Counted from the first letter of the stretch, positions 29,244-39,281 are shown. The stretch: 64,000 nucleotides of DNA from Streptomyces liliiviolaceus (GCF_018070025.1 NZ_JAGPYQ010000001.1:4650001-4714000), one strand, 5' to 3'. The notes: generated by a model not told the origin, from the letters alone. Numbers and translations are program-made.

Positions 29244-30817
29244 GAATCCTCCAGTGACACGGTGTTGGCGACTCCTCGACCCTACGAAGACTGCAACTTT
29301 CCGCACTAGATCCAATACGAACAGTCACATTCCGTGGAGTCCGAGGATGCACCCGTTCCCGGCAGACACTTTCCGGACTGGTTGATTCCGTATCCGGACC
29401 GCCCGTACGCGAGGTCTGGCCGAACCTGCGCGATCTTCGCGATTCATGGAGCAGCCCCGATCGCCGCAGCCCGACTCTCGGCCGCCACCGCATGTCTCAT
29501 TCGTGATCACCGCCAGCCTGGGCCGGCTGACCACCGGACGCCGCGGCAGCGTCCTCTCGACAACACCCGCCGGACGCAAAGTTGAGCCCGGAGCGGCGGG
29601 CGGCGCTCGATGAACTCGGCACGCGCGGGCAGGGCCCAGCACGCGAAGGACGCCCCGTACCCGCAACACGGCGGGTACGGGGCACCTGCCCGATCGAGGC
29701 CGACACAGCAGGACCCGGCCGATCGCGCGATGATCCCCCTCGCACACCTCCTCATACGGCGTGCGAAGGTGAATCGGGAGCCGGGGTCCGGGGCTCCCGG
29801 GAGCCGGGGTCCGGGGCTCCCGAGAGTGGCTCCCGTCCCGCAGGAGCCGCTCTCTGTCTGTCACTTCCCGACCCGCACGCGGGCCGGATGCGTCCTTAAT
29901 CCCGAATACGACCGTCGCAGGGCGGCCTCGTACGTCAACAGACAGAGTCGACCCGGTGGCGGCCCTCTCCACACCAGCCACCGGGCCTGGAAACGGAGTG
30001 CAGGGGTGTAGTGGCGGGGCCCGGTCCGCAGTGGGCGGCATCCCTCCACGAACAGCACCGGCAGGCCGGCCTGCGGGGCTGGAGGACCGCGTCCGCGCGC
30101 GACGGCGCGGGTACCTGTGCTATCGGGCAGATGCAGCGGGACCTCCGCCAACCACGAAGCCCACCCAGCCCATCCCCGCAGCAGCCGCCCGGGATGCGGG
30201 CGCCTGTTCGAGGTGCGGTGGCGTCGCTCGGTTACCTGCTGACGGGATGCGGGCCCGGGGTTGTGACAGGGGCGCAGGTCATCGCAATGACGGTCTCCTT
30301 GACCGCCACCGTGCGCGGAGCCCCCGAGCGGGCGGCGCCGCCCGCTGTCCCGCCCACCTGGCCGGCCAGCCTGCCGGCAATGGGCAGGGGCAACGCCAGG
30401 GAACCCGGGAGCGGACTCGGAGGGTGGCGGTACTGAGGTACGCGCGCGGCAGGTGTGGAAAACGCCGGACCGGCAAACCGTTTCGACAACCCGTGCGCTC
30501 GCGCCGATGGAGCACACGGCGGTACTCCCGCAGGCACCCGAGGTTCTCCCGCCCTTGTGGCGCCTGCGGTTGGAGGCAGGCCCGGCTGCGCAACAGGGGG
30601 AGCACGCGCAGCCGGCCCCTGCCGTGCCGAGACCGCTTCTGGTCTGAATCAGTTAATCCGCCTTTGTCGGCACAGGGCCTGCCGGGCCGGGGTCATCCTT
30701 CACCTTCCGGCCGGGAACAGCCACCGGTTTGCCCCCCCCACAGCTCCGCAGGCGCCCGCGTCGCCTCGCAAGCACCCGGCCGACAGATCCCCCGGATGCT
30801 GCGGGAGGGCCCCGTGG
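29244..30817. other. 1.57-kb stretch without a supported gene
   Basis: Several long open frames exist on both strands, as expected of GC-rich DNA, but none gives a recognisable domain or a convincing start with a ribosome site. The stretch contains the 23-bp tandem repeat at 29775-29820. It is probably non-coding or decayed. Confidence 0.45.
29775..29820. repeat. Two exact tandem copies of a 23-bp G/C-rich unit
   Basis: The unit starts CGGGAGCCGGGG and ends GGGGCTCC. Copies lie at 29775-29797 and 29798-29820. Each unit is itself self-complementary (GGAGCC.../...GGCTCC), so the pair can fold into hairpins. Confidence 0.7.
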
Positions 30818-31165
30818 TCAGCGGCCGGTGCCAGGCTCCGTCTCGGGAAGCGCGTCCTGGACGCTCGGATACAGGCGCAGCACCTCGTTAGCGCCGGTCA
30901 GTTCCAAAAGACGCACCACCGCATGGGGCACGCCCACCAGCCGCAGGTCCGTAGCCTGACGCAACAGCAGCAGAAGGTTCAAGAAGGTGGAGTCGGCGAA
31001 CGTAACCGCGCTCAGTTCCAGGACCAGGACAGGCACGGCGGCCGCCGTGTCCTGCAGACGCATGCGCTGATCCGCCAGCGAGGCAAGATCGAGATCACCG
31101 CGGACCGTCACCACCCACGCCCCACGGCACGCGTACTGCTTTCCCAGCACAGTAAACGACGGCAC
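30818..31165 (-). CDS. STAS-domain protein (anti-anti-sigma factor type)
   Basis: This 115-residue STAS domain has WVVTVRGDLDLASLADQ (strand and helix 1), VLVLELSAVTFADSTFLNLL with the usual phospho-acceptor Ser in DS, and VPHAVVRLLELTG near the C-terminus. Such proteins are phosphorylated by RsbW-like kinases and dephosphorylated by SpoIIE-type phosphatases. Both partner types occur within 7 kb (33980-35734 and 37042-37518). GTG at 31165 after GGTGGA gives a normal-length protein; an in-frame reading to 31303 is possible but its extra N-terminus is Arg-rich. Confidence 0.8.
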   Translation of the reverse strand: MPSFTVLGKQYACRGAWVVTVRGDLDLASLADQRMRLQDTAAAVPVLVLELSAVTFADSTFLNLLLLLRQATDLRLVGVPHAVVRLLELTGANEVLRLYPSVQDALPETEPGTGR

Positions 31166-31369
31166 AACATCCACCGGGACAGTATGGCGCCAGCGGGCAC
31201 GCCCAACCAGCCGCTGACAGGCCACCCGCGCACCCCCGCACCGACGCACGGACCAAGAAAGCGGTCGGACGGCAGAGCCCCTCCCCTTGACCTTCGGCTT
31301 CACGCAGATCGGACGGCCGCCAGAGCCCAGTCCAATGCCGTGCGGATCTCATCGCGTCCGTCGGTGCTG

Positions 31370-31696
31370 TCAGGGATGCCAGGTGTCCTGCCATGCGGGG
31401 TGCAGTTCGTAGGGCAGGGCAAGGGCTTTCATGATCTGAAAGGCACGGCCCGAGTCCACGGACCAGTGCACACCCCGGCTCTGCTCGCGTCTGATGCGCT
31501 GTTCGCAGTCCCACACGATCCGCCGGTGGAGGGCAAGCCGGCCAAGGATCTGAGCAGGGCACGGGCACCAGCAGTGGCTGACGTGTCCGGCCTGTGGAGG
31601 GTCGGGGCAGTCGAGTTCGTGGAAGAGTGCGGCATCGCGCTGTTCTTCGTCCCACCGGTCCTGGAGGAACGACATCAAACTGGTGACGACAGGCAT
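31370..31696 (-). CDS. DUF6221 family protein
   Basis: This 108-residue protein begins MPVVTSLMSFLQDRWDEEQR. It has the HRRIVWDCEQRIRREQ helix and the C-terminal LALPYELHPAWQDTWHP that mark DUF6221. These proteins are common in Streptomyces accessory and plasmid-like regions; function unknown. ATG at 31696 follows a GGGGGG run by about 8 nt. Confidence 0.8.
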   Translation of the reverse strand: MPVVTSLMSFLQDRWDEEQRDAALFHELDCPDPPQAGHVSHCWCPCPAQILGRLALHRRIVWDCEQRIRREQSRGVHWSVDSGRAFQIMKALALPYELHPAWQDTWHP

Positions 31697-32023
31697 GGGT
31701 GCAACCCCCCTCATCGCACGGACAATCCGATGCTCCCACCACACGGCCGAGTCGAGGGCCGTGCCCCCGGGCCGTGACAGCGACTGCGGGGGTTCTTCCA
31801 CGGAGTTCAACTCCGCTGCGAGCAAACCGGGTTGCACAGCACCGCAGACCAGCACACTGCTGCTGTCCGCCGCAGCCACCGCGCGCCGGTGCGGTGTCCG
31901 TCTCATCATCACCCACGCCTCGCCCCGCAGCCTGCACATGCTGGAGGAACTGGGTATACAGCATCTCCTCGACGCACCCCTTCGCCCCCTTCCCTGACCC
32001 GCAAAGAGATTAAGAATCTGCCG

Positions 32024-32242
32024 ATGCCAGCCCCAACCGGTCCAACCTCCCCGCCCTCGCCCACCGCCCAGGAGCGTGCGGCCCAGGAGGTCCTCGCCTC
32101 TTTCGACGCTTACGCCCGTGTCCGCGCAGCCCGCGACGGCGTCCTGCCGTCCTCCCGCGTCGGCCCGCGGGAGGAAGAACGCGCCTTCGACGAGCTGCAG
32201 CAGGCCATCGCCCGGCTCCGCACCGCATCCCGGCCCCGGTAG
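32024..32242 (+). CDS. Small hypothetical protein
   Basis: This 72-residue protein has a Pro/Ser/Thr-rich N-terminus (MPAPTGPTSPPSPT) then a predicted helical part with ERAAQEVLASFDAYARVRAA and EEERAFDELQQAIARLR. The charged amphipathic pattern suggests a real coiled or helical protein. I do not recognise a family. The upstream sequence has an AAAGAGATTAAGAA stretch as a possible ribosome site. Confidence 0.45.
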   Translation: MPAPTGPTSPPSPTAQERAAQEVLASFDAYARVRAARDGVLPSSRVGPREEERAFDELQQAIARLRTASRPR

Positions 32243-32428
32243 GACCCGAAGAGGCGCCGCCTCGACCACCGCCCGCACCCCCGGGCGGACGATGTTTCGG
32301 CGGGAGGAACGCTGGTACACGGTCGACGGAGGTCGCGTCGCGTGTGGGTTCGGAAGTGAGCCGGCATTCCATTCGTCCGCCCGCTCTGCCGTCCGGCTCA
32401 CCACGCGGGCGGCAGAGCCATGCCAGGT

Positions 32429-32690
32429 TCACACGCATCGGGCGGCCGCCAGAGCCCCCTCCAGTGCCCTGCGGATCTCCTCGGGCTGCTGTTCGCTGTG
32501 GGCCCAGTCCACGATCATCGCCGAAGCCTGCCGCAGTTTCACTTCGGTACGCTGCGAGACCTCCCGGAGCACTTCGAAACCCTGATCGGGGCACAGACCG
32601 CCAACGGCGACGACCACACCGATCGCCTGGTCAACCACAGCGTGGGAGACCACAGCCTCCCGAAGCTGACCGTTCTCCCTCTGAGCAGGA
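32429..32690 (-). pseudogene. ANTAR-domain remnant
   Basis: In frame with the stop at 32429-32431, the reading AVVSHAVVDQAIGVVVAVG, then GFEVLREVSQRTEVKLRQAS and MIVDWAHSEQQPEEI, is a near-complete ANTAR RNA-binding domain. ANTAR proteins are transcription antiterminators. Its N-terminal sensor part is absent. Directly upstream, in another frame, lies the C-terminal part of a LysE exporter, so the two were joined by deletion. Confidence 0.75.
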
Positions 32691-33218
32691 GGACCAGTGC
32701 AAACCAGAACAGGCACATGCGCCAGCAGACACTGGCGAGGATGCTGTACGCGGTCGTTGTCGTCAGGCCCGGGAGGGTGAACTGAGGGAAGAGTGCCAGG
32801 TAGAAGACGGCCACTTTGGGGTTCAGCAGGTTGCTGATCAGCCCCTGCTGGAAGGCGGCGCGCGTGCCGGGGCCCGCAGCCGCATAGTCGGACTGGGCGA
32901 CCTGGGGCGCCGGAGTGTCCGGTGTCGCCTCGGCGCAGGCGGATGAAGTCGGCCGGGCTGAGCACCGAGGTAGATGAGGTAGAGGGCGCCGGTGATGCGC
33001 AGGGCTGTGTAGCCGATCTGCGAGGCGGCCAGCAGGGCCGTCGGGCCTGCCACCGCAGCCGTGGCAAGCAAGGCGTGCCCCAGCATGATCCCGGCTGCGG
33101 TCGCGTGAGCCGCGCGCCGTCCCGACCGGGCCGTGTTGGCCAGCAGCAGGGTCAGATCGGGGCCGGGCATGACGATGACGACCAGCGACGCGGCGAAAAA
33201 GCCGAGCAGTTCTGACAT
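32691..33218 (-). pseudogene. LysE-family exporter, frameshifted and cut
   Basis: ATG at 33218 starts MSELLGFFAASLVVIVMPGP and continues through DLTLLLANTARSGRRAA and ALRITGALYLIYLGA, the first three helices of LysE/RhtB amino-acid exporters. Near 32965 the frame changes and continues with AFQQGLISNLLNPKVAVFYL and LFPQF, a LysE hallmark. The final helix is lost where the sequence passes into the ANTAR remnant. At least one frameshift and one deletion make it non-functional. Confidence 0.8.
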
Positions 33219-33670
33219 GGGAATGCACACATCGCCGAACTCGCCGTCACCCACCAGCGCTGGGCGGCCAGCCCTCTCGCCGCCGCGATCGCCGCGCGAC
33301 TGGGCTGGCACCTACCTCAACTTCGGGAACGCCGAGCGCGGCCTGGCTCTCGTCGAACCGGTCGATCGCCGCCGTCCGGCACCGTCGGCCGGGACCTGGA
33401 CCGTGGGCATCCTCAACTTACGCGGCATAACCCTCGCCGAACTCCTCCCAGACAAAAGGAGGGCAGGCGGGAAGCAGAGCGGCAGAACCACTCGGCCTGG
33501 CGCGCGGCTGACGCTCACCCACAACCACGTTCTCCCAACGTCTTCGCCCCCCGGTCGATTGGGCCGACCGCGCGTCGCGCTGCCCCCCACCGGCAACCTG
33601 GACGATGCGCTCACCGGCTTGCCGACGACCCTGTTCGCGCCGGCCTGGATCAGCTACGCGCACTTAACTC
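33219..33670. other. 450-bp stretch without a supported gene
   Basis: No start, ribosome site or domain is convincing on either strand. The sequence leads into the relic at 33671-33838. Confidence 0.4.
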
Positions 33671-33838
33671 GACATCGGCGACCGCGACGGCGCGCTTCAG
33701 GACCTGTCGTCAGCATTCGACACGGCTCCGCAGATGGCCCGTATCCACCCCATGGACCGGGAGGTCTTCCGCGTCCTGTCGTCCCTCAACCTCCGCAGCG
33801 ACCCCCAGCTCGAACGGCTCTCCGGAGCCAGCCTCTGA
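33671..33838 (+). pseudogene. C-terminal relic, possibly of an XRE/TPR regulator
   Basis: The frame reads DIGDRDGALQDLSSAFDTAP and QMARIHPMDREVFRVLSSLN and stops at 33836-33838. This looks like the last TPR-like repeat of the large XRE-family regulators common in Streptomyces. No N-terminal part is present. Confidence 0.4.
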
Positions 33839-33979
33839 GCCATCGGAAGACGAGTGGCACAGGCGCGCACTGACACGAGAGAAACCGCTAGCTGACATCG
33901 GAGCGGTACACCGCCGGGTGACAATCGGCCGGTGCCTGCGCCCCGCTGAGGGGTCCGGATGTCTGATGCGGTCGTTTGT

Positions 33980-35734
33980 TTAGGTCGTGGTGGGGTGGGT
34001 GGGGGTGCGGATGGCGATGAGGGTGATGTCGTCGCGAGTGTCGCCGAGGTCGGTGGCGAGTTGGGTGCACAGGCGTGGCAGGGGCTGGTCGTGGTGGGTG
34101 TCGAGGTGCTGGCGCAGGCGGGTCATGCCGGTGTCGATGTTCTGGGTGCGGGATTCGACCAGGCCGTCGGTGTAGAGGACGAGGGTGGCGCCAGGTGGCA
34201 GGGGAATGCGTGCGGTGGGGCGTTGCATGGTGGGGCGCAAGCCGAGGAGCATGGCGTGGGGGCCGGTGAGGTAGGTGCTGGTGGTGTCCGTGGTCAGGAG
34301 CAGGGGTGGTGGGTGGCCGGCGACGGACCAGGACAGGTCCCACCGGTTGTCGGGGGTGGGGTGGAGGCGGGCGAGGATGACGGTGGCGGAGTCGGCGAGG
34401 GTCAGGTGGGCCTGGGCGGTGTCGAGGCGTTGGAGGATCTGGCCGGGTTGTTCTTCTGGGCGGTCGACAGCCAGGGCGCGGAGCATGTTGCGCAGTTCGC
34501 TCATACGGGAGGCGGCCTGGATGTCGTGGCCGGTGACGTCGCCGATGACCAGGGCGAGGTCGCCGTCGGGCAGGGTGAAGGCGTCGTACCAGTCGCCGCC
34601 GACTTCGGCGGCCCGTTGGGCGGGCTGGTAGTGGGCGGCGAGTTCCAGGCCGGGGACGGCGGGCAGGTCGGTGAGCAGGGCGCGCTGGAGGGTGGCGGCG
34701 ATGTCGGCCTGGGCGGCGTGCAGGCGGGTGTTGTCCAGGCCCAGGGCGGTGCGGCGGGCGATCTCCTCGGCCACGAGGCGGTCGGCTTCGTTGAACGGGG
34801 GGCTGGCGGCGGCGCGGATCAGGGTGAGCGCTCCCAGGGTGAGTGCGCGCATCCGCAGTGGGACGATCAAGGTGTCGGCGGCTTCCACCAGGTTCAGCAG
34901 ATCCTCGCCTGTTCCTGTGGCAAGTTGCGGCAGGTGCTGGGCGGTGCCGCCCTGGCGGATCCGGGTCAGGGCCGCCTGGTGTTCGGGGTGTTCAGGCGCG
35001 TTGAGGTCCGCGGGGGTGGCGGGCAGTATGCCGGGCGCGTGGTGGGCCCAGGCCACGCGGCGCATGGTGGGCCCGTCGGCCAGGTCGATCAGCGCGGTGT
35101 CCGCCAGGCGGGGAACCAGCTGGCGTACCAGACGTTCCAGGGCCTGTTCCGCGTCCAGGGTGCTGACCATGGCCAGGGTGATCTCGCTGAGCCAGGTGAT
35201 TTCTGCGAGGTCGTACTCGGCCTGTTCGCGCATCGTCTCGCTGTGCGCGTAGCGGTCCGCCCGCCGTTCGGCGCGCTCGCGCTGGGCGGACGCGTCGTGG
35301 AAGACGACGACCGCGCCGTTGCCGTGCCCGGCTTCTGGCGGCAGGGGAACGGCCGACCACCACACCGGCAGCGCGCTGCCGTCCGCGCGCAGCAGTACCG
35401 CACGGTCACCGCTGATCCGCTTGCCCTGGGCGACGTCCTTGAGGACCGGCCGCTGTTCGCGCAGGCCCTCCGTGTTGCCGACGGCGGGATTGAGCGCGTC
35501 GTGTGCGTTGACACCGATCAGGGCGCCGGGCTGGTAGCCCAGCAGGTGTTCCGCCCACTGATTGCAGGCGATCACCAGTCCCTGGCTGTCGATGGCGTAG
35601 ATGCCGGCCCCGGCGGCAGCGAACAGGGCAGACATCAGCGCATCGCCCGCCAGCGGGGCGGCGGGGATGCCCGTTTCAGTGAAACTCTCCACCCGCCGTA
35701 TTGTGCCGAACGCTCTTGGCGGCACGAAGAGCAA
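33980..35734 (-). CDS. PAS-GAF-SpoIIE (PP2C-type) phosphatase
   Basis: This 584-residue protein has three parts: PAS (about 30-150, ALFAAAGAGIYAIDSQG), GAF (about 190-350, LRMRALTLGALTLIRA), and a SpoIIE domain (about 370-580). Metal-site motifs of the last are EVGGDWYDAF, VIGDVTGHD and LYTDGLVESR, with DDITLIAIR at the C-terminus. It would dephosphorylate STAS proteins in response to a signal sensed by PAS or GAF. Three STAS genes and an RsbW-like gene lie close by. Internal starts such as the GTG of VESFTETG are possible. Confidence 0.9.
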   Translation of the reverse strand: MLFVPPRAFGTIRRVESFTETGIPAAPLAGDALMSALFAAAGAGIYAIDSQGLVIACNQWAEHLLGYQPGALIGVNAHDALNPAVGNTEGLREQRPVLKDVAQGKRISGDRAVLLRADGSALPVWWSAVPLPPEAGHGNGAVVVFHDASAQRERAERRADRYAHSETMREQAEYDLAEITWLSEITLAMVSTLDAEQALERLVRQLVPRLADTALIDLADGPTMRRVAWAHHAPGILPATPADLNAPEHPEHQAALTRIRQGGTAQHLPQLATGTGEDLLNLVEAADTLIVPLRMRALTLGALTLIRAAASPPFNEADRLVAEEIARRTALGLDNTRLHAAQADIAATLQRALLTDLPAVPGLELAAHYQPAQRAAEVGGDWYDAFTLPDGDLALVIGDVTGHDIQAASRMSELRNMLRALAVDRPEEQPGQILQRLDTAQAHLTLADSATVILARLHPTPDNRWDLSWSVAGHPPPLLLTTDTTSTYLTGPHAMLLGLRPTMQRPTARIPLPPGATLVLYTDGLVESRTQNIDTGMTRLRQHLDTHHDQPLPRLCTQLATDLGDTRDDITLIAIRTPTHPTTT

Positions 35735-35759
35735 GGTCCGCCTGCGGCGCTCCGGATCT

Positions 35760-36104
35760 TCATGCGGTCACCGGGCCTGTCGCGGAAGGCACATCGGGGT
35801 ACTGCTCGATCACTGTGTCCAGTCCGGTGAGTTCCAGCAGCTGCCGGATCTGCTGGCCAGCGCCGGCCAGCCGCACGCAGCCCTTCGCGGCTTCTGTCGA
35901 GCGCATCGCGTAGACCAGCACTCCCAGCCCGCTGGAGTCCATGAAACTCACCGCCTGCAGGTTCCACACCAGATGTGCCCGGCCCGCCGTGACCAGTTCA
36001 TCGACCGCCTCACGCAGCAGCGGAACCGTTGCCAGGTCGATCTCACCGGACAAGGTCAAAACCGCCCACGTCCCACAGTCACGGGAGCGCTCCACACCGG
36101 ACAC
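35760..36104 (-). CDS. STAS-domain anti-anti-sigma factor
   Basis: This 114-residue STAS protein starts at GTG after a GGGAGGGA site. It has TWAVLTLSGEIDLATVPLLR and NLQAVSFMDSSGLGVLVYAM (phospho-acceptor Ser in MDSSG), then LLELTGLDTVIEQYPD. It lies 26 bp upstream of the SpoIIE phosphatase gene in the same direction, so it is the likely direct substrate. A longer in-frame reading to 36347 is not needed to complete the domain. Confidence 0.88.
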   Translation of the reverse strand: MSGVERSRDCGTWAVLTLSGEIDLATVPLLREAVDELVTAGRAHLVWNLQAVSFMDSSGLGVLVYAMRSTEAAKGCVRLAGAGQQIRQLLELTGLDTVIEQYPDVPSATGPVTA

Positions 36105-36439
36105 CCGGGGTCCCTCCCCACCTTGAATAGCCCGATCATCCCACCGGACGGACGCTCCGCCAGCCACCGGCACGAGCGGAAGCCGACGCCATACCCCCGG
36201 CCGGATCGGTGCACGGCGTCGAAGGGCCCCCTTCTCACTGCGGGACAGTTCGGCGGTGTGGAGCAGCGAGCGGCCGTAAAGGATCGAGGCGCCCTCGTGG
36301 CGGACCGGCCCGGGCTTTTCGGCAACACCTCGGGGTGCGGGCCGCATCCCCGGCCAGGGATGACACAGCCTCTGATGCCTCTGAGGTTTCAGCGGCCTTC
36401 GAGATCCAGGCTGCTGTCGCCCGCGCCCAGCGCCGCCCT

Positions 36440-36470
<31 letters not shown>

Positions 36471-36502
36471 GGAAGTATCCGGCTTGGCTACGCCTGGCGG
36501 AG

Positions 36503-36865
36503 TCAGTGTTTCAGGGCCTGGTCCACGGTGGGGTAGCAGGCGATGACGGTGTCCAGGCCGACCAGTTCCATCACGTGCAGCACGGGCGGCTGGGCGCCTG
36601 CCACGCGGATCCAGCCGTCGGTGGCGGTGGCGGCCTTGTAGGCGGTGACGAGCATGTTGATGCCGCTGGAGTCCATGAACGTCACACCGGTGAAGTCGGC
36701 CACTGTCCTCGCGGGCGTGTCACCGGCCAAAGGGGCGAATGCTGTCGCAGCGTGCCGGCATGCCGTGTGGTCCAGTTCGCCGCGCAGGGTGACGACGTGT
36801 ACGCCGTCGATGGTGGTGGAGCTGGCCGACAGAGAGCCGGGCTGTGCAGGGTGCGACGTGGCCAC
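36503..36865 (-). CDS. STAS-domain anti-anti-sigma factor
   Basis: This 120-residue protein begins at GTG 36865 (VATSHPAQPG) after GAGGAC. It shows VHVVTLRGELDHTACRHAAT and VADFTGVTFMDSSGINMLV with the phospho-acceptor Ser, and ends MELVGLDTVIACYPTVDQAL. It is divergent from the RsbW-like kinase gene at 37042, a natural kinase/antagonist pair. Confidence 0.87.
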   Translation of the reverse strand: MATSHPAQPGSLSASSTTIDGVHVVTLRGELDHTACRHAATAFAPLAGDTPARTVADFTGVTFMDSSGINMLVTAYKAATATDGWIRVAGAQPPVLHVMELVGLDTVIACYPTVDQALKH

Positions 36866-37041
36866 CGTGTCCTCGACTGTGTTCGCTGACGTGTTCGGAC
36901 CTGAGCAGGTATCCCCATACTGCCCCGGAAACACCGGGCAGCATGCACGGCCGCACCATCCGGTCCGGCCGGAACTGCTTGGGGCAGGCCGGATACGGGT
37001 ACCCGAGGCGGACAGGCAATAGCGAAGGTGGACATACGCAT

Positions 37042-37518
37042 ATGAAGTCGGTCCGGGACGACGGTGAACACCCGCCGGACAGCTCTCACCCCCTGTCCCT
37101 CGCATCACCCCTGAGCGGAGACACCTTCTGCATCGCTCACGCACGCCACCTCGCCGCCGGCTTCCTCACCCGCGCCCAGAGCGAGCAGGACGTGACCGTC
37201 TCCGACCGCGCCATGGACCTCACCCAGCTCGTGGTCAGCGAACTGGTCACCAACGCCCACCGCCACGCCCCCGGCCCGATCCACATGGAACTGCGCATCA
37301 CCGGCACCATGGTCGAAGTCACCGTGCAGGACAGCACCCGCGTCCAGCCGGCCGCACATTCCCTCGACCCGGGGCGGGTCGGCCAGCACGGACTGGAGAT
37401 CGTCATGGCGGTCGCCGAACACTTCGACGTCCGCCTCGAACCGTCCGGGAAACGCGTCACCGCCCACATCGCCCTCGCCGACCGCCACGCCCCCACTCCT
37501 CCCCCGGTCCTGGCATAA
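37042..37518 (+). CDS. RsbW-like anti-sigma factor / serine kinase (HATPase_c)
   Basis: This 158-residue GHKL ATPase has the N-box QLVVSELVTNAHRHAPG (about 67-83), a central VEVTVQDSTR (G1-like DxS), and a GQHGLEIVMAVAEHF G2 region. These proteins phosphorylate STAS antagonists and hold sigma factors. The ribosome site is weak; ATG at 37042 follows CATACGCAT. Confidence 0.87.
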   Translation: MKSVRDDGEHPPDSSHPLSLASPLSGDTFCIAHARHLAAGFLTRAQSEQDVTVSDRAMDLTQLVVSELVTNAHRHAPGPIHMELRITGTMVEVTVQDSTRVQPAAHSLDPGRVGQHGLEIVMAVAEHFDVRLEPSGKRVTAHIALADRHAPTPPPVLA

Positions 37519-37729
37519 AGGCCGTTCTCCGGCTGACGGCTGCGTCGTGGCGATACTGCCGATGATCTTTGACGTGGCCGTGGGCGCGATGCCCTGGGCG
37601 GCCGTGCGGCCGACGATGATCACGGCACAAGACCTGCGCTGATACGGGCCCGGGGACAGCGGAGAAGACGGTGACAGGTACGGCGGCGCCCGGTACTGAA
37701 GCGGCCGCGCAAACGCTGCGGTCGACAAG

Positions 37730-38069
37730 ATGGAGGTCTTGCGGGGCAGAACGCGCGGATGTGGAAGGCCGTGCACGCGCGCCGTGGTGGACCAGGCGAT
37801 CGGGGTCCTGATCGTGCCGGGGCCAGCTGACGCCGCGCCAGGGCTGGGAGGTGCTCAGGGAGGTCTCCCCGTGGCCCGACACCAGGCTGCGGCACATCGC
37901 ACAGTTACTGATCGAATGGGCCCGGGCCGGTCTCCTGTCTACCGGCAACGGCACGGTGCTGGAGGAGCAGCCGCAACGAGCGTGGCCGCCTGTCGGCGTA
38001 CGCGTCGCCGTCGCCCGCCACATCGTCGACACCGGCGACCTCCCCACCACTCAGCACCACCAGCCCTAG
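37730..38069 (+). pseudogene. ANTAR protein broken by a frameshift
   Basis: One frame gives TRAVVDQAIGVLIVPGPAD (ANTAR helix 1). From about 37840 a second frame gives WEVLREVSPWPDTRLRHIAQ and LLIEWARAGLLSTGNGTV (helices 2-3). Together they make one ANTAR domain, so a single indel near 37830-37840 broke it. No sensor domain precedes it. Confidence 0.7.
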
Positions 38070-38118
38070 AACCACATCAGCCGGGCAGACAGCGGAGCTG
38101 GAACTGCCGGGAGAGGTG

Positions 38119-38859
38119 TCAGGGCCCCGGGTCCAGCAGGTCGGGCGCGGCCATGCCGTCCACGACCTGGCGGGCCACGTCGGTGAGTTTGGCCCTGTGT
38201 CTGCGGGCATAAGCACGTATCCTGGTGAACGCCTAGTCCAGGGTCGTGTCATGGCGCTGAGCAAGGCAGCCCTTGGCCTGTTCGATGACGACTCTGGAAT
38301 CCAGAGCGTGCTGGAGCTGAGCGACCAGGGTGATCAGTTCATGGACGGTGCGCTGCTGCAGGACACCGATCGTCGCGACGTCCGCCAGCGCCTGAGCCAG
38401 CCGCAGCCCGCCGCCGTCCAAAGTCCCCGGCCCACTGCGGAAGAGGACCAGCGCACCGACGGCATGATCCTGCCGGCGCAGGGGGACCGCGGCCACCGAC
38501 GTGAATCCAAGTCGGCGAGCGGCCGGCGCGAAGCGGGGCCAGCACCGGTCGGCCACGCCGTCGTCCAGGCGAACCTCGGCCACCGGCGCACGGGCCTGGC
38601 AGCAGTCCCGGCAGGGCCCCTCGTCTTGTTCCACACCGAGCCGCACCAGCGCCTGAGTGCACTCGTCGGAGGCACCGACCTCCACACCGCGCCCCTGAGG
38701 CATCCCCAGCAGCACTCCGGCCGCCGCCACATCCAGCAGATCCACACAGTGCGCGGCCAGCACGTACAGAAGACCGGACACACCAAGATCCCGCACCAGG
38801 GTGTCGGCGAGCTCGACGAATGCCGCAGCAACCCGCTCCTCGTACGGCAGTTCAGGCAC
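38119..38859 (-). pseudogene. GAF-ANTAR antiterminator with in-frame stop at 38233
   Basis: GTG at 38859 starts PELPYEERVAAAFVELADTL. A GAF domain follows (about 20-150, with RLGFTSVAAVPLRRQDHAV and GALVLFRSG), then the ANTAR start HALDSRVVIEQAKGCLAQRH. A TAG at 38233-38235 stops translation after TTLD. Beyond it the same frame continues perfectly as AFTRIRAYARRHRAKLTDVA, then RQVVDGMAAPDLLDPGP with TGA at 38119. The family has Gln at the stop position, so CAG to TAG is the simplest change. The truncated 208-residue product would keep GAF but lose RNA binding. Confidence 0.88.
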
Positions 38860-38945
38860 GGCGCACGCCCTTCGCCCCCATCTTCCGTCTGCGGCCGGGC
38901 CACAGCGTGACCCGCAGCCCGCAAGCGGTACACCGACCGTAGCCG

Positions 38946-39281
38946 TTACCCCGTCAGGCCCGGGAGGAATCGCGCACAGTGAGCACTCACAGGCATCGGA
39001 CAGAGTTCTCGGCCGGTACTCCCCCCAGCCTGACACTGCCGGGGACCGAGGGGCCGCGCAGCGCGGCAGGAGGAACCGGTGAGTGAGCCGTCGGAGGCCG
39101 AGGCGGTGAAGGAGTCCGCGGCCCGGACCAGAGAACCGATCGCGGCGCCGGTGGCGACCACGACCGCCGCATCGACCGCGGGTCCTGGGGCCGCGGCCAC
39201 AGCGACGGTCACGGCGGCGGCAGTCACCACCGCCGCTGACCACCATCCCCACCGGGCCCGTGCCGTGAAACTCACCGGCAC
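38946..39281 (-). CDS. Possible small membrane protein
   Basis: This 111-residue reading starts at GTG 39281 (PVSFTARARWGWW). It has a hydrophobic stretch AAVVTAAAVTVAVAAAPGPA and a second AAVVVATGAAIGSLV. There is no clear ribosome site or known family. GC-rich shadow coding on the opposite strand is an alternative. Confidence 0.3.
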   Translation of the reverse strand: MPVSFTARARWGWWSAAVVTAAAVTVAVAAAPGPAVDAAVVVATGAAIGSLVRAADSFTASASDGSLTGSSCRAARPLGPRQCQAGGSTGRELCPMPVSAHCARFLPGLTG

